A stretch of 64,000 nt of DNA, from positions 367,769 to 431,768 of the forward strand of contig MNCI01035277.1 of NCBI GenBank assembly GCA_015680685.1, written 5' to 3'. Below are positions 12,154 through 24,424 of this stretch, piece by piece. A program made the translations under genes and the position numbers. This DNA is from Gnetum montanum (Eukaryota > Streptophyta > Gnetopsida > Gnetales > Gnetaceae). Every line of letters starts with the position of its first letter. The stretch's first letter is position 1. The notes under the pieces are model-generated. The model saw nothing but the letters and a program-made list of their open reading frames with translations, was not told the origin of the DNA and made no database searches.

Positions 12154-14450
12154 ATGTCTCTTTCACAAGGAAGCAATAATGCATTGTATGGAGAGAACAT
12201 TCATTGGAGAACTAATGAGATATATGTTGAAGAAAGTTAGAGTGACCAACCTTATGCAAGGGTTTCATATGTTCTTGACCACCCTGATGACACTTAAAGA
12301 CTATATTCACCTCAGATAGACAACCCTAGAGGAGATGAAGTCTTGAAATAGGGGAGGCCTTAAGGCCTAAGACCTTCTCAAAACCTAGAAACAATAAATC
12401 AAGGAACCTAAGGAACACGATAGAGGCCATGGCAACCCTTCCAGTTCCTCATCTTTCTCTTCCTCTTCAACGTCTAGTTCTAACGAAGGTGAATGTAGGT
12501 ATACAAACAAAGCTCTATTATGGGGTCAAAATAAACATAGGAATCAAACCCACATGAAAAATTAAAGACATCAAAATGAACATAGACAAAATCATCATAA
12601 TCAAACAAAAAGAAATAGATATTTTCATCATAATATGTCTAATGACGATGAACCCTTGTTGGCCACTAAGAGCCTAATGTAGATCATGGAGGTAGTTAAG
12701 ATACCACATAGGCATCATAAGGAAAGTTGACTACCTAGGTTTGATATGAATAATATCTATTAATTTGTGAGAGGCTATGATTCGGATCCACAACATCATC
12801 TACAAGCCTTTCATGATGCTTGTCCCTTATACAACATTGAAAGTGGATGGCAAAAGCTTAAGCTCTTTTTTAGAACACTAATAGACAGAGTTGAAGTGTG
12901 GTATAGATCGTTTAAAATGAATTCAATCTAATGATGGTCCACAATGTTGGCACTCTTCAACAAGAGATACCAAACCTATGTGAGGGTGTCTAACCTAAGG
13001 AGATAGATCCAAGAATGGAGACAAGACCAACATGAACCCTTGGACATGGCCTTAGATAGATATTATTCTCTACTAAATATATGCCCATGCCATGGTTTCT
13101 TTGAGGAAAAGAAACTTTTTTACATCATAGATGGGCTTCGTAATGACACAAGGGAGATCCTTGGGATGTATGCACTAGGACAGTTATACAAGCTACAAAC
13201 CCATCAAATTCAAGAGCTAATTGAGCATGTGGCAAAAGAAGAAGGAGACCTATGCAAATGGGAGACTGTTGAGAAATATCATTGGGACCCAACTCTTCAA
13301 AATAAAAAGGTCCATATTTATGATAAGGAGAAAGAGGCAGCTCTCGATAAGGTGATTCTGCAACAAACCTTGTCAATATAGAAGTTTATTGACAAACTTG
13401 AAGTAAAGTTTGATGGCATGTCAGAGTGGATAAATGAGAAAGTTGCAACTTTCATGGAAACCATAGAGGAGAAGGTAACACAAAACGAATCAAGCAATCA
13501 CAACAAATGGAGGAAGAAAAACCAAGAAACAACTAGAAACACTTATCAGCAAATAGGGAAAATGGCTGAAGAAAGCAAGGCCATAGACTAAACCACAAAC
13601 AAAGATGACAGATGTGACATCTACATATATGACCACCTGAAGGGCCATTGCCCAATCATGTGGCATCTACATGAGTATTGGGCTTTTGCATTAAATCCCA
13701 AGTTTGTATAGAAGCACATGCCCAAGAAATTACCTTTTCCACAAGGTAATTATAGATAGTCCTACAACCAATCGTACTATCCTAAGGGGACTTATTCCCA
13801 GCCTCAACACTATCATCAACTATAGTGGTGAAACCCATAATTGTGGGGAAGGCCATCACCAAACCCACCTTACCCTTACTACTAGTCAAACCCATACAAG
13901 TATTATGTTCAACAACCTATTTTCCCAACTAGTTCTACATCCTCCACTTTAAATCGCTACTATCACTATCCCAAGTATCATCAACCAGTGACATCTCCTG
14001 AAGGATCACCACCTTGCACCTCTTACCCTCCATCCTATCCTTGATATTCTCATACTCCACCCCATCACATGTCACCGCTAGCAACATAGGAAGGTTCAGC
14101 ATCACAACATCAACAAATGAATGCCACTTGTGCTGTGAATGTGCATAGATATGCTAATGTCAATAGGTTCCCACCGCAAACTTAGAAACGTTCCTTCTTT
14201 AGGATGGCTCCCATGTGTAAGCGCAACACTCATGGACCTACTACATCATCCAAACTAGCATAAGGCCAATCAAGTGTAATGCCTTCCCTTTCACAACCAA
14301 TGTCCTCTAATCCTACACAAGGGCCACCATCTATCATTACTCCAACACTTAATAGAAGTAATGAATCTAGTAGTGTGGGAAGACAAATGAATCCATGCAT
14401 ACCAAATCATGATTAAGGATGTAATTGTGGGTCAAACATCCACAACATTG
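12154..14450 (+). pseudogene. gag remnant of element A
   Basis: Starts at an ATG reading MSLSQGSNNALYGENIHW. Homology to the other gags begins at the HHLQAFHDA region near 12790 and runs through the open piece 13040-13381 (LDMALDRYYSLL, IDGLRNDTREILGMY). The zinc-knuckle-like motif (about 13612-13655) has Tyr at the second Cys position, so it is broken. A Pro/Tyr/Ser-rich tail follows. Many stops interrupt the frame. The protein would be the particle-forming capsid. It is closer to the gag of element B than to the gag at 1-1480. Confidence 0.75.
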
Positions 14451-14639
14451 ACACAACTCATACTCTGATCAACCATACATTTGACAACTAAGTATGTGAA
14501 CAACAACTTATCTACGTAGTTGCCACTAAACCAAGAGACACCTAGTGGCTTGGAAATGAAAGGTTACCACAATTTTAGAAATTCATAAAGCCCACCTACC
14601 CACTTATTAATTCTTATCATAGTTAGATGCTTAGTTGTG

Positions 14640-15985
14640 GAAGAAACACCTCATCCTAACATTCAGAATTAATAGGTGTTTTTCATCTTTTTGTTTTACA
14701 TTTTTTTTATCATTTTCCTATTTCTTGATACAAGTTTTTCCTATCCTTTTCAAATTTTTCCACATTTTTTTTTTCATTTCCTTTGTCAGTAATCTTTCTT
14801 GTGAATAAAATAATAATGTGGCACATTAAGGTGATGTTTTCTCTATGTTGTCAAGTCATAAGAAACTGATTATTTGGACAATGAGGCCACGTCATCCATC
14901 CATCCCATTAATAAGAGGGCCCTTACCCTAGTCATAATGATATTCTTTTCCATCATCAAACTAATAGTAAATTCATAATCATTATCCTTGGACAAAAAAG
15001 TGCAAAACCAAGGAGGGATGTAACAAGTGTGACATTAAAGGGATTTGTGGATTCTCTTTGACCACTTTTGTATGCTCTATCATGTTGCTTAGGTTGTAAT
15101 TATATCCTTGTAGATCTAATGATAAATGGGAGTAACAGTAAAATAAAAGGGAACTAAATAAATTTCTAAGGATCCCATTGGAAAGACATGTTACCCATGC
15201 CTGAAGGTTGGTGGCTTCTTAGAATCCATCAAAAAAAACATGCCACGAATAAACTCCTTCCTTGGACAAAACACCAAGTGATGCTACTCCTTGCAATGAC
15301 AATAGTCTTATGGTTGTCAAAGTAAGTGATGAAACAATGCAATGTCACTGGAATATGGTTTGGAGTTCGTTTGAATTTTGGAAAAAAGGGCTAATGATTA
15401 CTTAGCCATTAATAACACACAAGGATTCATTATGTCTATGGTAAGGCACCTCACATCCCAATTCTTGTAATCGTTTCTATAGTCCATCTTATCTCACTAT
15501 CAATATGATCCTAACTTATGGTTTTATGTAACATAGAGTTATTTTCTCAAATTAGTGGTTTTAACATGTGTGTTTTGTTCAACGGGTATGCATTGCATTT
15601 AATCCCTGTGGTGCCTACGAACATTTTTCGTTGTGGTTATACAAGAGCATTCAAGGCTGAAGCCTACTTTGGGGAGGATCCACTTCTATGATTGTTGTGA
15701 CTTGTACTTTTTTAACACAATCACATTACCTTTAACCATCCAAGTGCCTAAAATGATAAACTCAATACTTTCCCTTATCATATAACCAGTTTGTTCTATA
15801 CCATGGATCTAATATCCCTTTTCTTGCATGTTCCAAAGCTTTTAATGCTAATGATTCCATCTTCTAACATGTACTAGTGCCTATATATAAATTCTCACTT
15901 ACCTCAGAACTTTGGATTTAACCTGAAATCCTTCCACCAATCACAGAGCTTTATTTTCCATAATGAATGCCCTCATAATATGCAA
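14640..15985 (+). other. non-coding module of element A shared with B and the autonomous element
   Basis: T-rich start, then the block ending in TTGGGGAGGA (15669-15678) with flanks like those at 6291, 9060 and 23519. No coding frame is supported. This segment sits where pol would follow gag in the autonomous element, so pol was lost just upstream of it. Confidence 0.6.
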
Positions 15986-15989
15986 ATTA

Positions 15990-16068
15990 AAGCACCCCGA
16001 TATCGACTCAGCCTCAACATCAAATACCTAATATTGGATCCATAAAAACTATATATAGGACCCCCACA
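15990..16068 (+). promoter_or_regulatory. LTR-like internal promoter of element A (upstream of ORF2)
   Basis: One GATATC palindrome (near 15998), a near-copy (TAATATTGGATCC) and a TATA box in CTATATATAGGACCCCC. The arrangement matches the U3 part of the surrounding LTRs, and the same TATATATRGGACCCCC block is in element B (about 23902). Promoter activity is inferred from this layout. Confidence 0.5.
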
Positions 16069-16307
16069 ATGCTTCAAAATAAATTATCATCAATTGCAAC
16101 TAGGGATGTTTTTGAATTTTTCTCTCTCAACTTAGAGCTCTGCGCAACCAACTTCCACACATGATGTCTTGCTCCATACCATTCTGATTTCTGTGGTTTT
16201 GAACCTAGTTGAACTTGAAGTGTTCAATTTAGTTGGGAGAGGGTGCTTACATGAAAAACTTGCATCAATTTTTCAAAATTTACTATCACTCAGAAGGTTT
16301 TATAAGG

Positions 16308-18600
16308 GTAATAATGTTAAAAACCTTAAGTGTTTTAATGAAAAATCGATTGTACGAATGCCAAAATCCCTAATTCTCTCATCCAAGGAACCATAACCAT
16401 CATGATAAACCATACATAAGGAAAAAGAGGCCAATTGCAAAGGGTCATAAAAGAAGATTAATACTTTTTTGGGCATTTTTTTGAAAATTTTTCTAACTCT
16501 GCAATCATATAAGCTAAAGAACTTAATGAAACTATGGTCATGAGTAGGATATAAACCTGTTAATGATAAATGACAACACCTTAGTAACATCAGACCCTTG
16601 ATTGATTGCAGATGGCCTCGAAAAGAGGAGGAAAAGAAGGACCTTCTTTGCAAGGTGTAGTAAAACACTAGAGAGGTGGCAGAGGCTAACTAGGAGAACA
16701 AGGCCCACTAGAAAACATGAAGAATAGGAGGCCTAATCATTTAGCATTCATCAAGGGGCTCTTGCTATAGGGTAGTTGGTCCAAGGAGAGGCTGTAGAAC
16801 CACAAGCTCTAGTTCAAGGACAATGCCTCAAGTTGTCCCAAGAATGCCTTAAAGCCATCTAGGAAAAATCCATGTTGACTATGGTCATTGTGGAAATGAA
16901 CTTTGGTCCATTTCTAGCATTTGTCCCTGAGGCAATTTCAACTCAACTCTAGGCATCACCATTATGGCACATCCTTTCAAAATGTGGTGAATGGTACCTT
17001 GATGAGAAATACCAATTTTGGCATAACAAGGAAGAAGGCACCATAGTCAAAATTGGCGAAGCCACTATATCTTTTTCAGTTAAAGTAATCACAGAGGATC
17101 TGAATCTACCAAATGCAGCGGCCAAGTTGGTGCATCTGTCCACAAGGTTCAATCTAAAAACTAGAAAATTGTGGCTGAAGTAGGCATATAATAAAGATAG
17201 TAAAACATATAATGAGTTGACTCTAGAAGAGACAACTTATTTTAAGATAAGCACATATCACCTCTTCCCAACTAAAGGGCTCAATAGAATCTTAACCTAT
17301 GTGACCAAGGGAAGTGCAATATTAATGGGAAAATACAATGTCAATCTTTTCCAAATGTACTTCATGGAAATTTAGAGGTAGTTCAAAGAAAAGAAGGCAA
17401 AGAAGCCAACACTTTCATTCCCTTTCATAATCAAGAAGCTATACAAGCATATTGGAATCCTAGGATACACCAATGATGTTCCCAGGAGGGCTCAAAATGC
17501 TTCTTTTGCTAAGTTGCTTAAACTCGCAGCACCAAGGAAAGACCTTAGTGATGAATAGGAACAAGAACTAGAAAAGGAGCTGAAACCAAAAAAGGAAACA
17601 AACCAAGAGCTCAAGTAATGGTGTGAGCCAAAAGTTCCATCGCCACCGCCATAAGATTATTGGCCTGCAATGAGCCATTTGCAAAGAATAGCTGAAACTC
17701 TCAATTGGAAAAGTAGGAATGAATCAAACCTCTTCCAAATCATCAATGACATTGTACAGCCCACAATTTCTACTAATCCATCAAGAGGATATATTTCTTT
17801 ACAATCAAGAGCAGAATCCCAATGGTCATAGTAGATCTTTGGGAATGTCGCATCATTTCAAGTAATGCTTGAAAAAAGAGAAGGTGCTACCATCGTAGTC
17901 ATGTAGCACCAAATGTGGTGGGCATTGCAGAAGTTATTATAGATTACATTAACAAATCTTTTAATGTGCCTATTATGCCTTCAATGGACTTGATTAGGAA
18001 CAAAGATGCCCAAATGCTAGTTGAAACTTCAATGACTCCTGTGACCCAAGAGGATGTGCTTGACAGATTACTGCAGACCGAACAAGTGATGATAACTATT
18101 TTTAACATCCTCAATGATGTCACTGTAATTTAGTTAGACCTCATTATCACAAAAGGGAAGCTAATCATGGCAAAGACTAGGGTAGAGCATGCAAAAATAG
18201 AAGTGCATTGACTATAATAGGAGTTGGCCACCCTAAGAGCTGAAAGATAAGACCCTACCCAATTTTCCATGCCTGACCAACTAGAACAATTCCAAATGAA
18301 GCAGTTGAACCAATTTATTGAATAAAACAAAGCTACTGAGAAAGAGAAGGAGAAGGCGGTCTGAAATGCCTTAGCTGCTAAAGCTCAAGCATATGCCCAT
18401 GCAAAGGCATTGATCACCGCACAAGAAGAGAATAAACAACTTACTATGGATAATGTAAGGTTGACCACTATAGAAAAATAGAAAAATATCTTGGAAGAAA
18501 GTGTCCACTAGTTGAGAGAACAACTTGTGAGGGTCAACTAAGGCATTAGTAGATTTGCCAAAGAAAATCAAACCCTCTCAATGGAGGAGGTGCATGCGAT
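16308..18600 (+). pseudogene. ORF2 remnant of element A with 5' intron (unknown accessory protein)
   Basis: A GT donor (16308) and a GATTGCAG acceptor (ends 16611) bracket about 304 bp, directly followed by ATG GCC TCG AAA AGA (16612). The reading frame then matches ORF2 of element B through MNFGPFLAFVPE, SPLWHIL, GEWYLDEKYQFWHNKEEG and GSAILMGKYNVNL, but with many stops. A coiled-coil tail follows (about 17915-18600; LLQTEQVM, then repeated Glu/Lys/Ala heptads). The function is unknown; no enzymatic motif is visible. The copy is cut at about 18600 by an LTR fragment. Confidence 0.6.
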
Positions 18601-19095
18601 ACGTGAAAAAGCCACCTTGCGTCGACGTGGCCCTGTTTACGTAGCCACCTTTCCCGGATCTATAAATATGAGGGCCTTCCATCTCATTTAGGCATCTTTC
18701 AGTTAGTTGTAGCGAAGCTCTTGCAGTTTGCTCCCACAAGAGATAGAATATTTTCCAAGTGCCCACAGCAGGTGTAAGAAAAGTGATCGGATCTTTATTC
18801 GAGCGTTGATGTATCTGAGCCCATTAGCGTGACGGCAATAAAGACGAACTGTTCAAGCAATCCTTGTAGAATTTGGACTTAGTTATTTTATGCATTTAAT
18901 AGTTTAATATATTTATGCTTTATTAGTTACTTGTTAAAATTACTTTATGCTTTATTAGTCAATGGATTAATTAATTATTGACTAAATGACACTTCATCAC
19001 TAATCAACAAGATAGCTAATTGAGACAATGTTAATGTTAAAGACTTTTGAATTACATTATATAAGCAATAAATTCAGTTCTCCCATGATAAATAC
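18600..19095 (+). repeat. LTR fragment fused to the broken end of element A
   Basis: From about 18600 the ORF2 sequence gives way to LTR sequence of the type seen in LTRs 1 and 2: TATAAATA (18661-18668), AAGAGATAGAATATTTTCC, GATCTTTATTCGAGCG and AATAAAGACGAACT, then an AT-rich part resembling about 10190-10230. GATATC boxes are absent, so only the TATA-to-U5 part is present. Element B inserted at its right end: AATAC at 19091-19095 is B's target duplication. Confidence 0.6.
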
Positions 19096-19937
19096 CAATG
19101 AATCACGGTTTGCCAGGCCCTAATATTGGGTAGGCGATATCGTAGCCTGGAGACGATATCATATACACGATATCATGATTCCTGTGTTAACCTATAAATA
19201 TGGCACTTAAGTGCATGGGATGGGGATCATTAGTTAGTCATTAGGAGTCTAGAGTCTTTTTGTTAGTTTTCAGTTCTTTTCCCAAGTGCATGCCCATAGT
19301 GTGATGCTTGTAATTGTACAGAACCTTTGTTCGAGTGTGACGTACTTGGGCACGCACATAATCGGTAATAAAGATCGAAATTACTCCATCATTGTAGCAC
19401 TCACTTAGTTTTTAATAGTTTAATTATTAATTATTTATTATTGTTTTCTTAGTTAATATTTATTTTATCATCATTTACTATTCTTATTGTTAATGTGGAA
19501 TGAGTACGTCTTAATCACGAACATTTAAGTGTAACTACATGGTAACCCAGTAGCGTATCAAGTAGCATTTCAAGTGATGTGCACTTGGCAATCCCAAAAG
19601 TAGTACACAAAGTCCAAGATGCATACAGATGATTAAGGATGGATGCTCATCGCACTTAGGCTAGCTTAGATTGTATTTCCTATTGCTTATTAGCTTAATG
19701 AAGTTATTTCTCATTGTCCTTAAGAGTAGCGTAGTAGTAGAAACCCCATCATATACCTCACTCTGGACTAAACCATATGTGACAAAGTACATACTAGTCT
19801 AAGTGGGAAGATAGTGAACTATGATCAATGTATAATTGTCTAGGTGCCATAACTAGTCTGTCCATGAAGTTCGACCAGATCACGCATACACGCTTGTATT
19901 TACATGATTGAGCGTAGGGGTACATTGTCGCTCCTCA
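19096..19937 (+). repeat. 5' LTR of element B
   Basis: Aligns with 27415-28247 throughout. The first two bases read CA instead of TG, two transitions, while the 3' LTR keeps TGATGAATC. Three GATATC palindromes (19136, 19155, 19169) are followed by TATAAATA at 19193-19200. The end ..CTCCTCA corresponds to ..CTCATCA. Confidence 0.88.
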
Positions 19938-19938
19938 C

Positions 19939-19956
19939 TGGTGCCGTTGCCGGGGA
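19939..19956 (+). promoter_or_regulatory. primer-binding site of element B, tRNA-Asp type
   Basis: TGGTGCCGTTGCCGGGGA begins one base after the LTR. It differs by one base from the sequence I recall as the standard Athila/Tat site complementary to the 3' end of tRNA-Asp. Confidence 0.8.
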
Positions 19957-20072
19957 TGGTGCTAGTTATCTAGATCAGTTATATCATATAAGATCGTTGT
20001 AACAAGATATTAATGATATATCTTTCAAACAAAAGAAATACAATTCAATTAAGTCACACACAATTCACAAAA

Positions 20073-22470
20073 ATTTCTCTCTCACAGGATAACGATAACA
20101 CAACATCTAGCTAGGCAATTCATTGGAGAACCAACACAATTTATGATGAAGAAGAAGTTTGGAGTACTCAATCTCATGCAGGAGTTACATATGTTCATAA
20201 ACACCCCAGTGATACTCAAGGACTCTTGTCATCCAACTCAGACATCTTTAGTGAGGATGGGACATCTCCTAAAACGAGAGGGCCTGTAAGGCCTAGGACC
20301 TTCTCAATGGTTAGCAAGAGTACATCAAGGGATGATTGGGAGACTTACAAAAGTTATGACGAGTCTTCTAGTTCTCTCTCTTCCTCTACTCTTTCAACGT
20401 CAGGTCATGACACAGATGACTATTCCTTAAGGGTTCAGCGTAGAAATAAAAATCATTAAGGGGTCGGTGTAGAAATAAAAATCGAACCCACTAGCAAAAT
20501 CAGGAACGCCAACATGAACATAGACAACATTGTCCTAACTCACGAACTCACAACCTACTTAGTGATGATGAACCCCTACTGGCCACTAAGAGCCTAATGC
20601 ATATAACAGAGGTTGTACAAATATCCTGAAGGTATCACAAGGAAAGCCGTCTACCTAGGCTTGATTTAAATAACTTTCCTTAGTGTTCAAGAGGCTACGA
20701 TTTAGATTCGCAACATCATTTATAAGCCTTCCATGATGCCTATGTATGGAATAACATTGATAATGGGTGGCAAAGACTTAAGCTCTTTCCTATGACACTT
20801 GTGCACCAAGCAAAAGTATGGTACAGGTCTTTAAAACCAAATTCAATTTGTCATTGGCCTACAATGATGAAACTCTTCAATGAAAGATATCAAACTTGTG
20901 TAAGAGTATCAACCTTGAGGAGACAAATCCAAGAGTGGAAACAAGGGCAACATGAACCCTTGGACATGGCCTTAAAAAAATATTACTCTTTGTTAAACAA
21001 ATGACCAAATCATGGGTTCTTCGAGGAAAGCCTAATGTGTCACATCATGGATGGGCTCCATAATCAAACAAGGGAGACCCTAGGAATGTATGCCCCTAGT
21101 CAACTATATGAACTACGAACCCATCAATTCCAAGAGCTTATTAAGCGGGTAGCAAAATAAAAGGGAGAAATAGCCAAATGGGAGAATGTTGAGAAATCTC
21201 AACACAACCAAACTCTTAAAGTAACAAAGGTCCATAATCATGAAGAGGAGAAATCAACTCACCTCGAGGAGGTGGAACCATCCCCATCTATGCCAATATT
21301 AAAATCACTAGATGAAATTGAGGCAAAAATCAATAAGATTACGGAGTGGACACATGAAAAATGCAAAGAATATGTAAACATTATCAGAGGTAGAACCACA
21401 CAAGATAACTCTGACAACTAGAACAAATAGAGGATACCAAACCTAGAAACAGGATAGAACACCATTCGACAATCAGAAAGAAGGGCTAAAGGAAATAAGG
21501 ATAGGGGCCCAATTGCAAATCATAAGTATCAATGCGATGTTTGCATGTACGATCACCCCAAAGACCAATGCCCAATCTTGTCACATCTACATGAGCATTG
21601 GGGAAGAATGCTACATCTAGATTTCATACAGAAGTACTGTGTTCAACCATAGTGGAAAAACCCCCAATCATAGAGGAGACCATCGCCAAACTAGCCCCAC
21701 TCTTCATATCACCCGAAACCAAGTGCTTATTATGTTCAACACCCTGTTTCTCCAATAAGATCAACATCCTCTGCTTCACCTCATCATTACCATTCTCTCG
21801 AGTATCATCAACCCATGTATGCTCCTATGGGATCACCACCTCATGTCCCTTACACTTCTCCTTACTCTCAATATTCTCATCCTTCACCTCCTTCTACATC
21901 GCCACCAATAGTATCAGAAGGTTTGGCACCACAGTACCAACCAACAAACATTACTTATGCTACTATTGTTAATAGTGGTGGGAGTCCTCCACATTGTTAG
22001 AAGCATTCTTTCTTTAGGCATGGTCGTTGAAAGAGACAGCACAAATCTGAAACCACTGCATCCTCCAACTCAACACCAACCTGACATGGTAATGCACCTT
22101 CCTCTTCAAAATCAATGCCTCCTGTTACCTTATCCAGGCCATTAATTAACACTCCAACAACCATGTGGCCCAATGAATATAACAACATGAGGAGACATAT
22201 CAATCCTTGCATACCATCTTATGCTCATGGGTGCCATAGTGGATTAGCTTCTTATCACATGACCACATCTTATAATCCTACTTTAATCAAGTGTGTGAAC
22301 CCTAATTTGGGTACATTCTTGCCACCACACCAAAAGATACCTAGTGGTTTGGATATGACTAGACCCCAATATTTCCAACATGCATGGATCCAAACTTTCC
22401 ATTTATTAATTCTTGCCATGATCAAACGTTTAGTTATGGGGGATACCACCCATTCTAATAAGCAAAATTA
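20073..22470 (+). pseudogene. gag of element B, disrupted
   Basis: By comparison with element A the start should be at 20073-20075, which reads ATT, so the start codon is lost. Open pieces: 20226-20459 (Ser-rich N-terminal part), 20792-21004 (capsid core, VWYRSLKPNS, LDMALKKYYSLLNK) and 21815-22471 (Pro/Tyr/Ser-rich tail). The zinc-knuckle-like motif at about 21533-21571 keeps all ligands as Cys-x2-Cys-x3-His-x4-Cys, one residue shorter than the usual CCHC knuckle. Stops near 20458, 21002 and 21158 break it. The role is capsid formation and RNA packaging. Confidence 0.8.
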
Positions 22471-23835
22471 GTAAATGTTTTTTCTTTTCTTTGTTTTTAC
22501 AATTTTTTGTTTTCTAATTATTCATTTTTTAATTTTTCATTTTATCTTTTTGAGGGTAATCTCATCTGTGAATAAAATACTCATATGACCTGTTGGTTGA
22601 GATGTTGTTCTATGTTATCAAGTCACAGGTGACTAATTATTTGGATAATGAGCCCACAACATCCACCAATCCATTCTATTAATAAGAGGTTCTACTTTGG
22701 GTATGATGATATTCTTATTATCATTAAAACTTAAAGTAACTTTGTACTCATTATGCCCAAAGCAAAGAGTGACGGACTAAGAGGGAATGGCAAGGGTGTG
22801 ATATCAAGCGAACTTGTGGATTCTCTTTGGTGACATCTGTATGTGCTATCATGCAACTTGGTTATACTAAGACCCTTGTAGGTCTAACGAACAATGGGAG
22901 TAAGAGTTGTAATAAAGGAACTCAATGCTATTCTAGAGGATCCCACTAGAAAGACATGCACCCATGCCTAAAGGTTAGTGGCTTCTCCAAATCCCTGTTG
23001 GGAAAGAAAAAGTGCAAAAGTGGTTAGAAGAAGAAAAAGAAAAGAAAGAAGAAGAACAAAAAAGAAAAGATCAAGGAAAACATGCCACAAATTATTTCAA
23101 ATCACTCCTCCCTTGTGCAAAATGCCAAGTGATCATACACCTTATTGTCATGGTGCTCTTATGGTTGTCTATCATCAAGATGAAACAATGCGATGTCACT
23201 GATTAGAGGATGGACTTGATTTTGATCTTGAACCAATAGGCTAATAGTACTTTAATCATGCACAAAACTTTGGATTCATTGTGCCTAGGGTAAGTTACCT
23301 CATGTCCTGATCTCTGTAATCCTTCTACAATTCATTTCATCTCATCGTCCAAGTATTTCTAACTTGTGCCTTGTGTGGCATAGAATTTATACCTCATCAT
23401 GGTTGTATTTATCATATGTATGTTTTGTTGCACAGGCACAAATTGCATTTAACCCTTCTAGTTCCTACAAACATTTTAAGGTGTGGTTACGCAAGGGCAT
23501 GACAGTTTGAAACCTACTTTGGGGAGGACCCACTTGCGTAACTTTTGTAATTTATACTTGTTTCACACCACCACATCATTCTATACCCTCCAAGCATTAC
23601 ATTGCTAAATCTATTCTTCCCTTTGTCATTATTTCAACCAAATGTTCCTTTGCACCACTACATGTCCTTTTTCCTCACCCTATTCAAAGAACTTCATTGC
23701 ATAATACCACTTCATTACACTTTTGGTGCCTTAATGTCCACTTGACATTATCCCAGACCTTTAAAATCGATCTCAAATTTTCTTCATTCTTGGCCATGAA
23801 AACTCAAAAATTCATCAATTTTACTAAGTACCCTA
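22471..23835 (+). other. non-coding module of element B
   Basis: T-rich start followed by the conserved block present in four places in the window. It ends with TTGGGGAGGA at 23519-23528. Just before it, at about 22431-22441, a polypurine-like TTAGTTATGGGGGATA repeats the sequence used before the LTRs. No gene is supported. The basic open frames at 22978-23206 come from a purine-rich stretch and look fortuitous. Confidence 0.6.
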
Positions 23836-23839
23836 TTTT

Positions 23840-23915
23840 GGAGGGGATGCAATATCGGGTATCTAGTATCGGGTCCAACACAATATTGCATCAACAAAAC
23901 CTATATATATGGGAC
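23840..23915 (+). promoter_or_regulatory. LTR-like internal promoter of element B (upstream of ORF2)
   Basis: GATATC-like boxes (CAATATCGGG, TAGTATCGGG, CAATATTGC) stand 20-60 bp before a TATA box in CCTATATATATGGGACC (about 23902-23911). This matches the box-then-TATA layout of the LTR U3 regions and is conserved in element A. A transcript from here would splice at 24165/24424 into ORF2. Promoter function is inferred. Confidence 0.5.
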
Positions 23916-24164
23916 CCCCTATGCGCATTAAAGTCATTTTTAATAGTTGATACGAGGGGAGTTGTTGAAATTTTCTTCCACAATTTTTAGCGCTTTGAGA
24001 GTCTAACATTCAACTGTCAATATCTTGCTCATTAATGCTTCAATTTCCTTTTCGATCACACCTACTTAAACCCAGAGTGTTTAACTCAGTCGTGGAGGAG
24101 GGGTATAGTAGAATTTGCACATAACTTTTTCAAAATTTTCTATCGCCCAAAGGTTATCTTAGAG

Positions 24165-24424
24165 GTAAGTACTATCAAAAAATGTTAAAAACTCATGCCA
24201 AACTAAATTTCTTCCTTCACCCAAATCATTTAAATTGTTGTTGAAGTCACCTGATCAAATTGGGTCTGACATTAAAACTTTTAGGGGAACTTTCTTGAAA
24301 AATTTCTAACTCTGAAATCACACTAAGCAAAGAATTCACATTTATTAAAGGTAATGAGTAAGGTATGAGATAATTAAACTTCTTTAAATAGCCTTACTAA
24401 CAAAAGATCTTTGTGTGATTATAG
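24165..24424 (+). other. predicted 5' intron of the ORF2 transcript (element B)
   Basis: A strong donor, GAG|GTAAGT (24165-24170), and an acceptor TTATAG ending at 24424 leave the ORF2 ATG as the first bases of the next exon. Element A has GT at 16308 and GATTGCAG at 16611 in matching places with the same ATG position. Conservation of both sites in diverged copies supports a real intron. Confidence 0.55.

Larger units (their letters stand above)
11150..18600 (+). mobile_element. element A: pol-less Athila-related LTR element carrying gag and ORF2, 3' end lost
   Basis: The order is 5' LTR (11150-12028), degenerate primer site (12030-12047), gag remnant, shared non-coding module with TTGGGGAGGA (15669-15678), LTR-like internal promoter (about 15990-16060), intron-like stretch (16308-16611) and ORF2. 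The same order occurs in element B over 9 kb. No RT, RNase H or integrase motif is present in any frame. The element stops in the ORF2 coiled-coil region near 18600, where the sequence changes to a fragment of a different LTR, so its own polypurine tract and 3' LTR are missing. Confidence 0.75.

Noticed and set aside
16169-16668. Open frames around the intron of element A ORF2
   Set aside because: They cross the predicted donor site and have no counterpart in element B.
22978-23206. Arg/Lys-rich open frames as a small basic protein
   Set aside because: They derive from a GAAGAA-rich patch in two overlapping frames of element B and are not conserved in element A.
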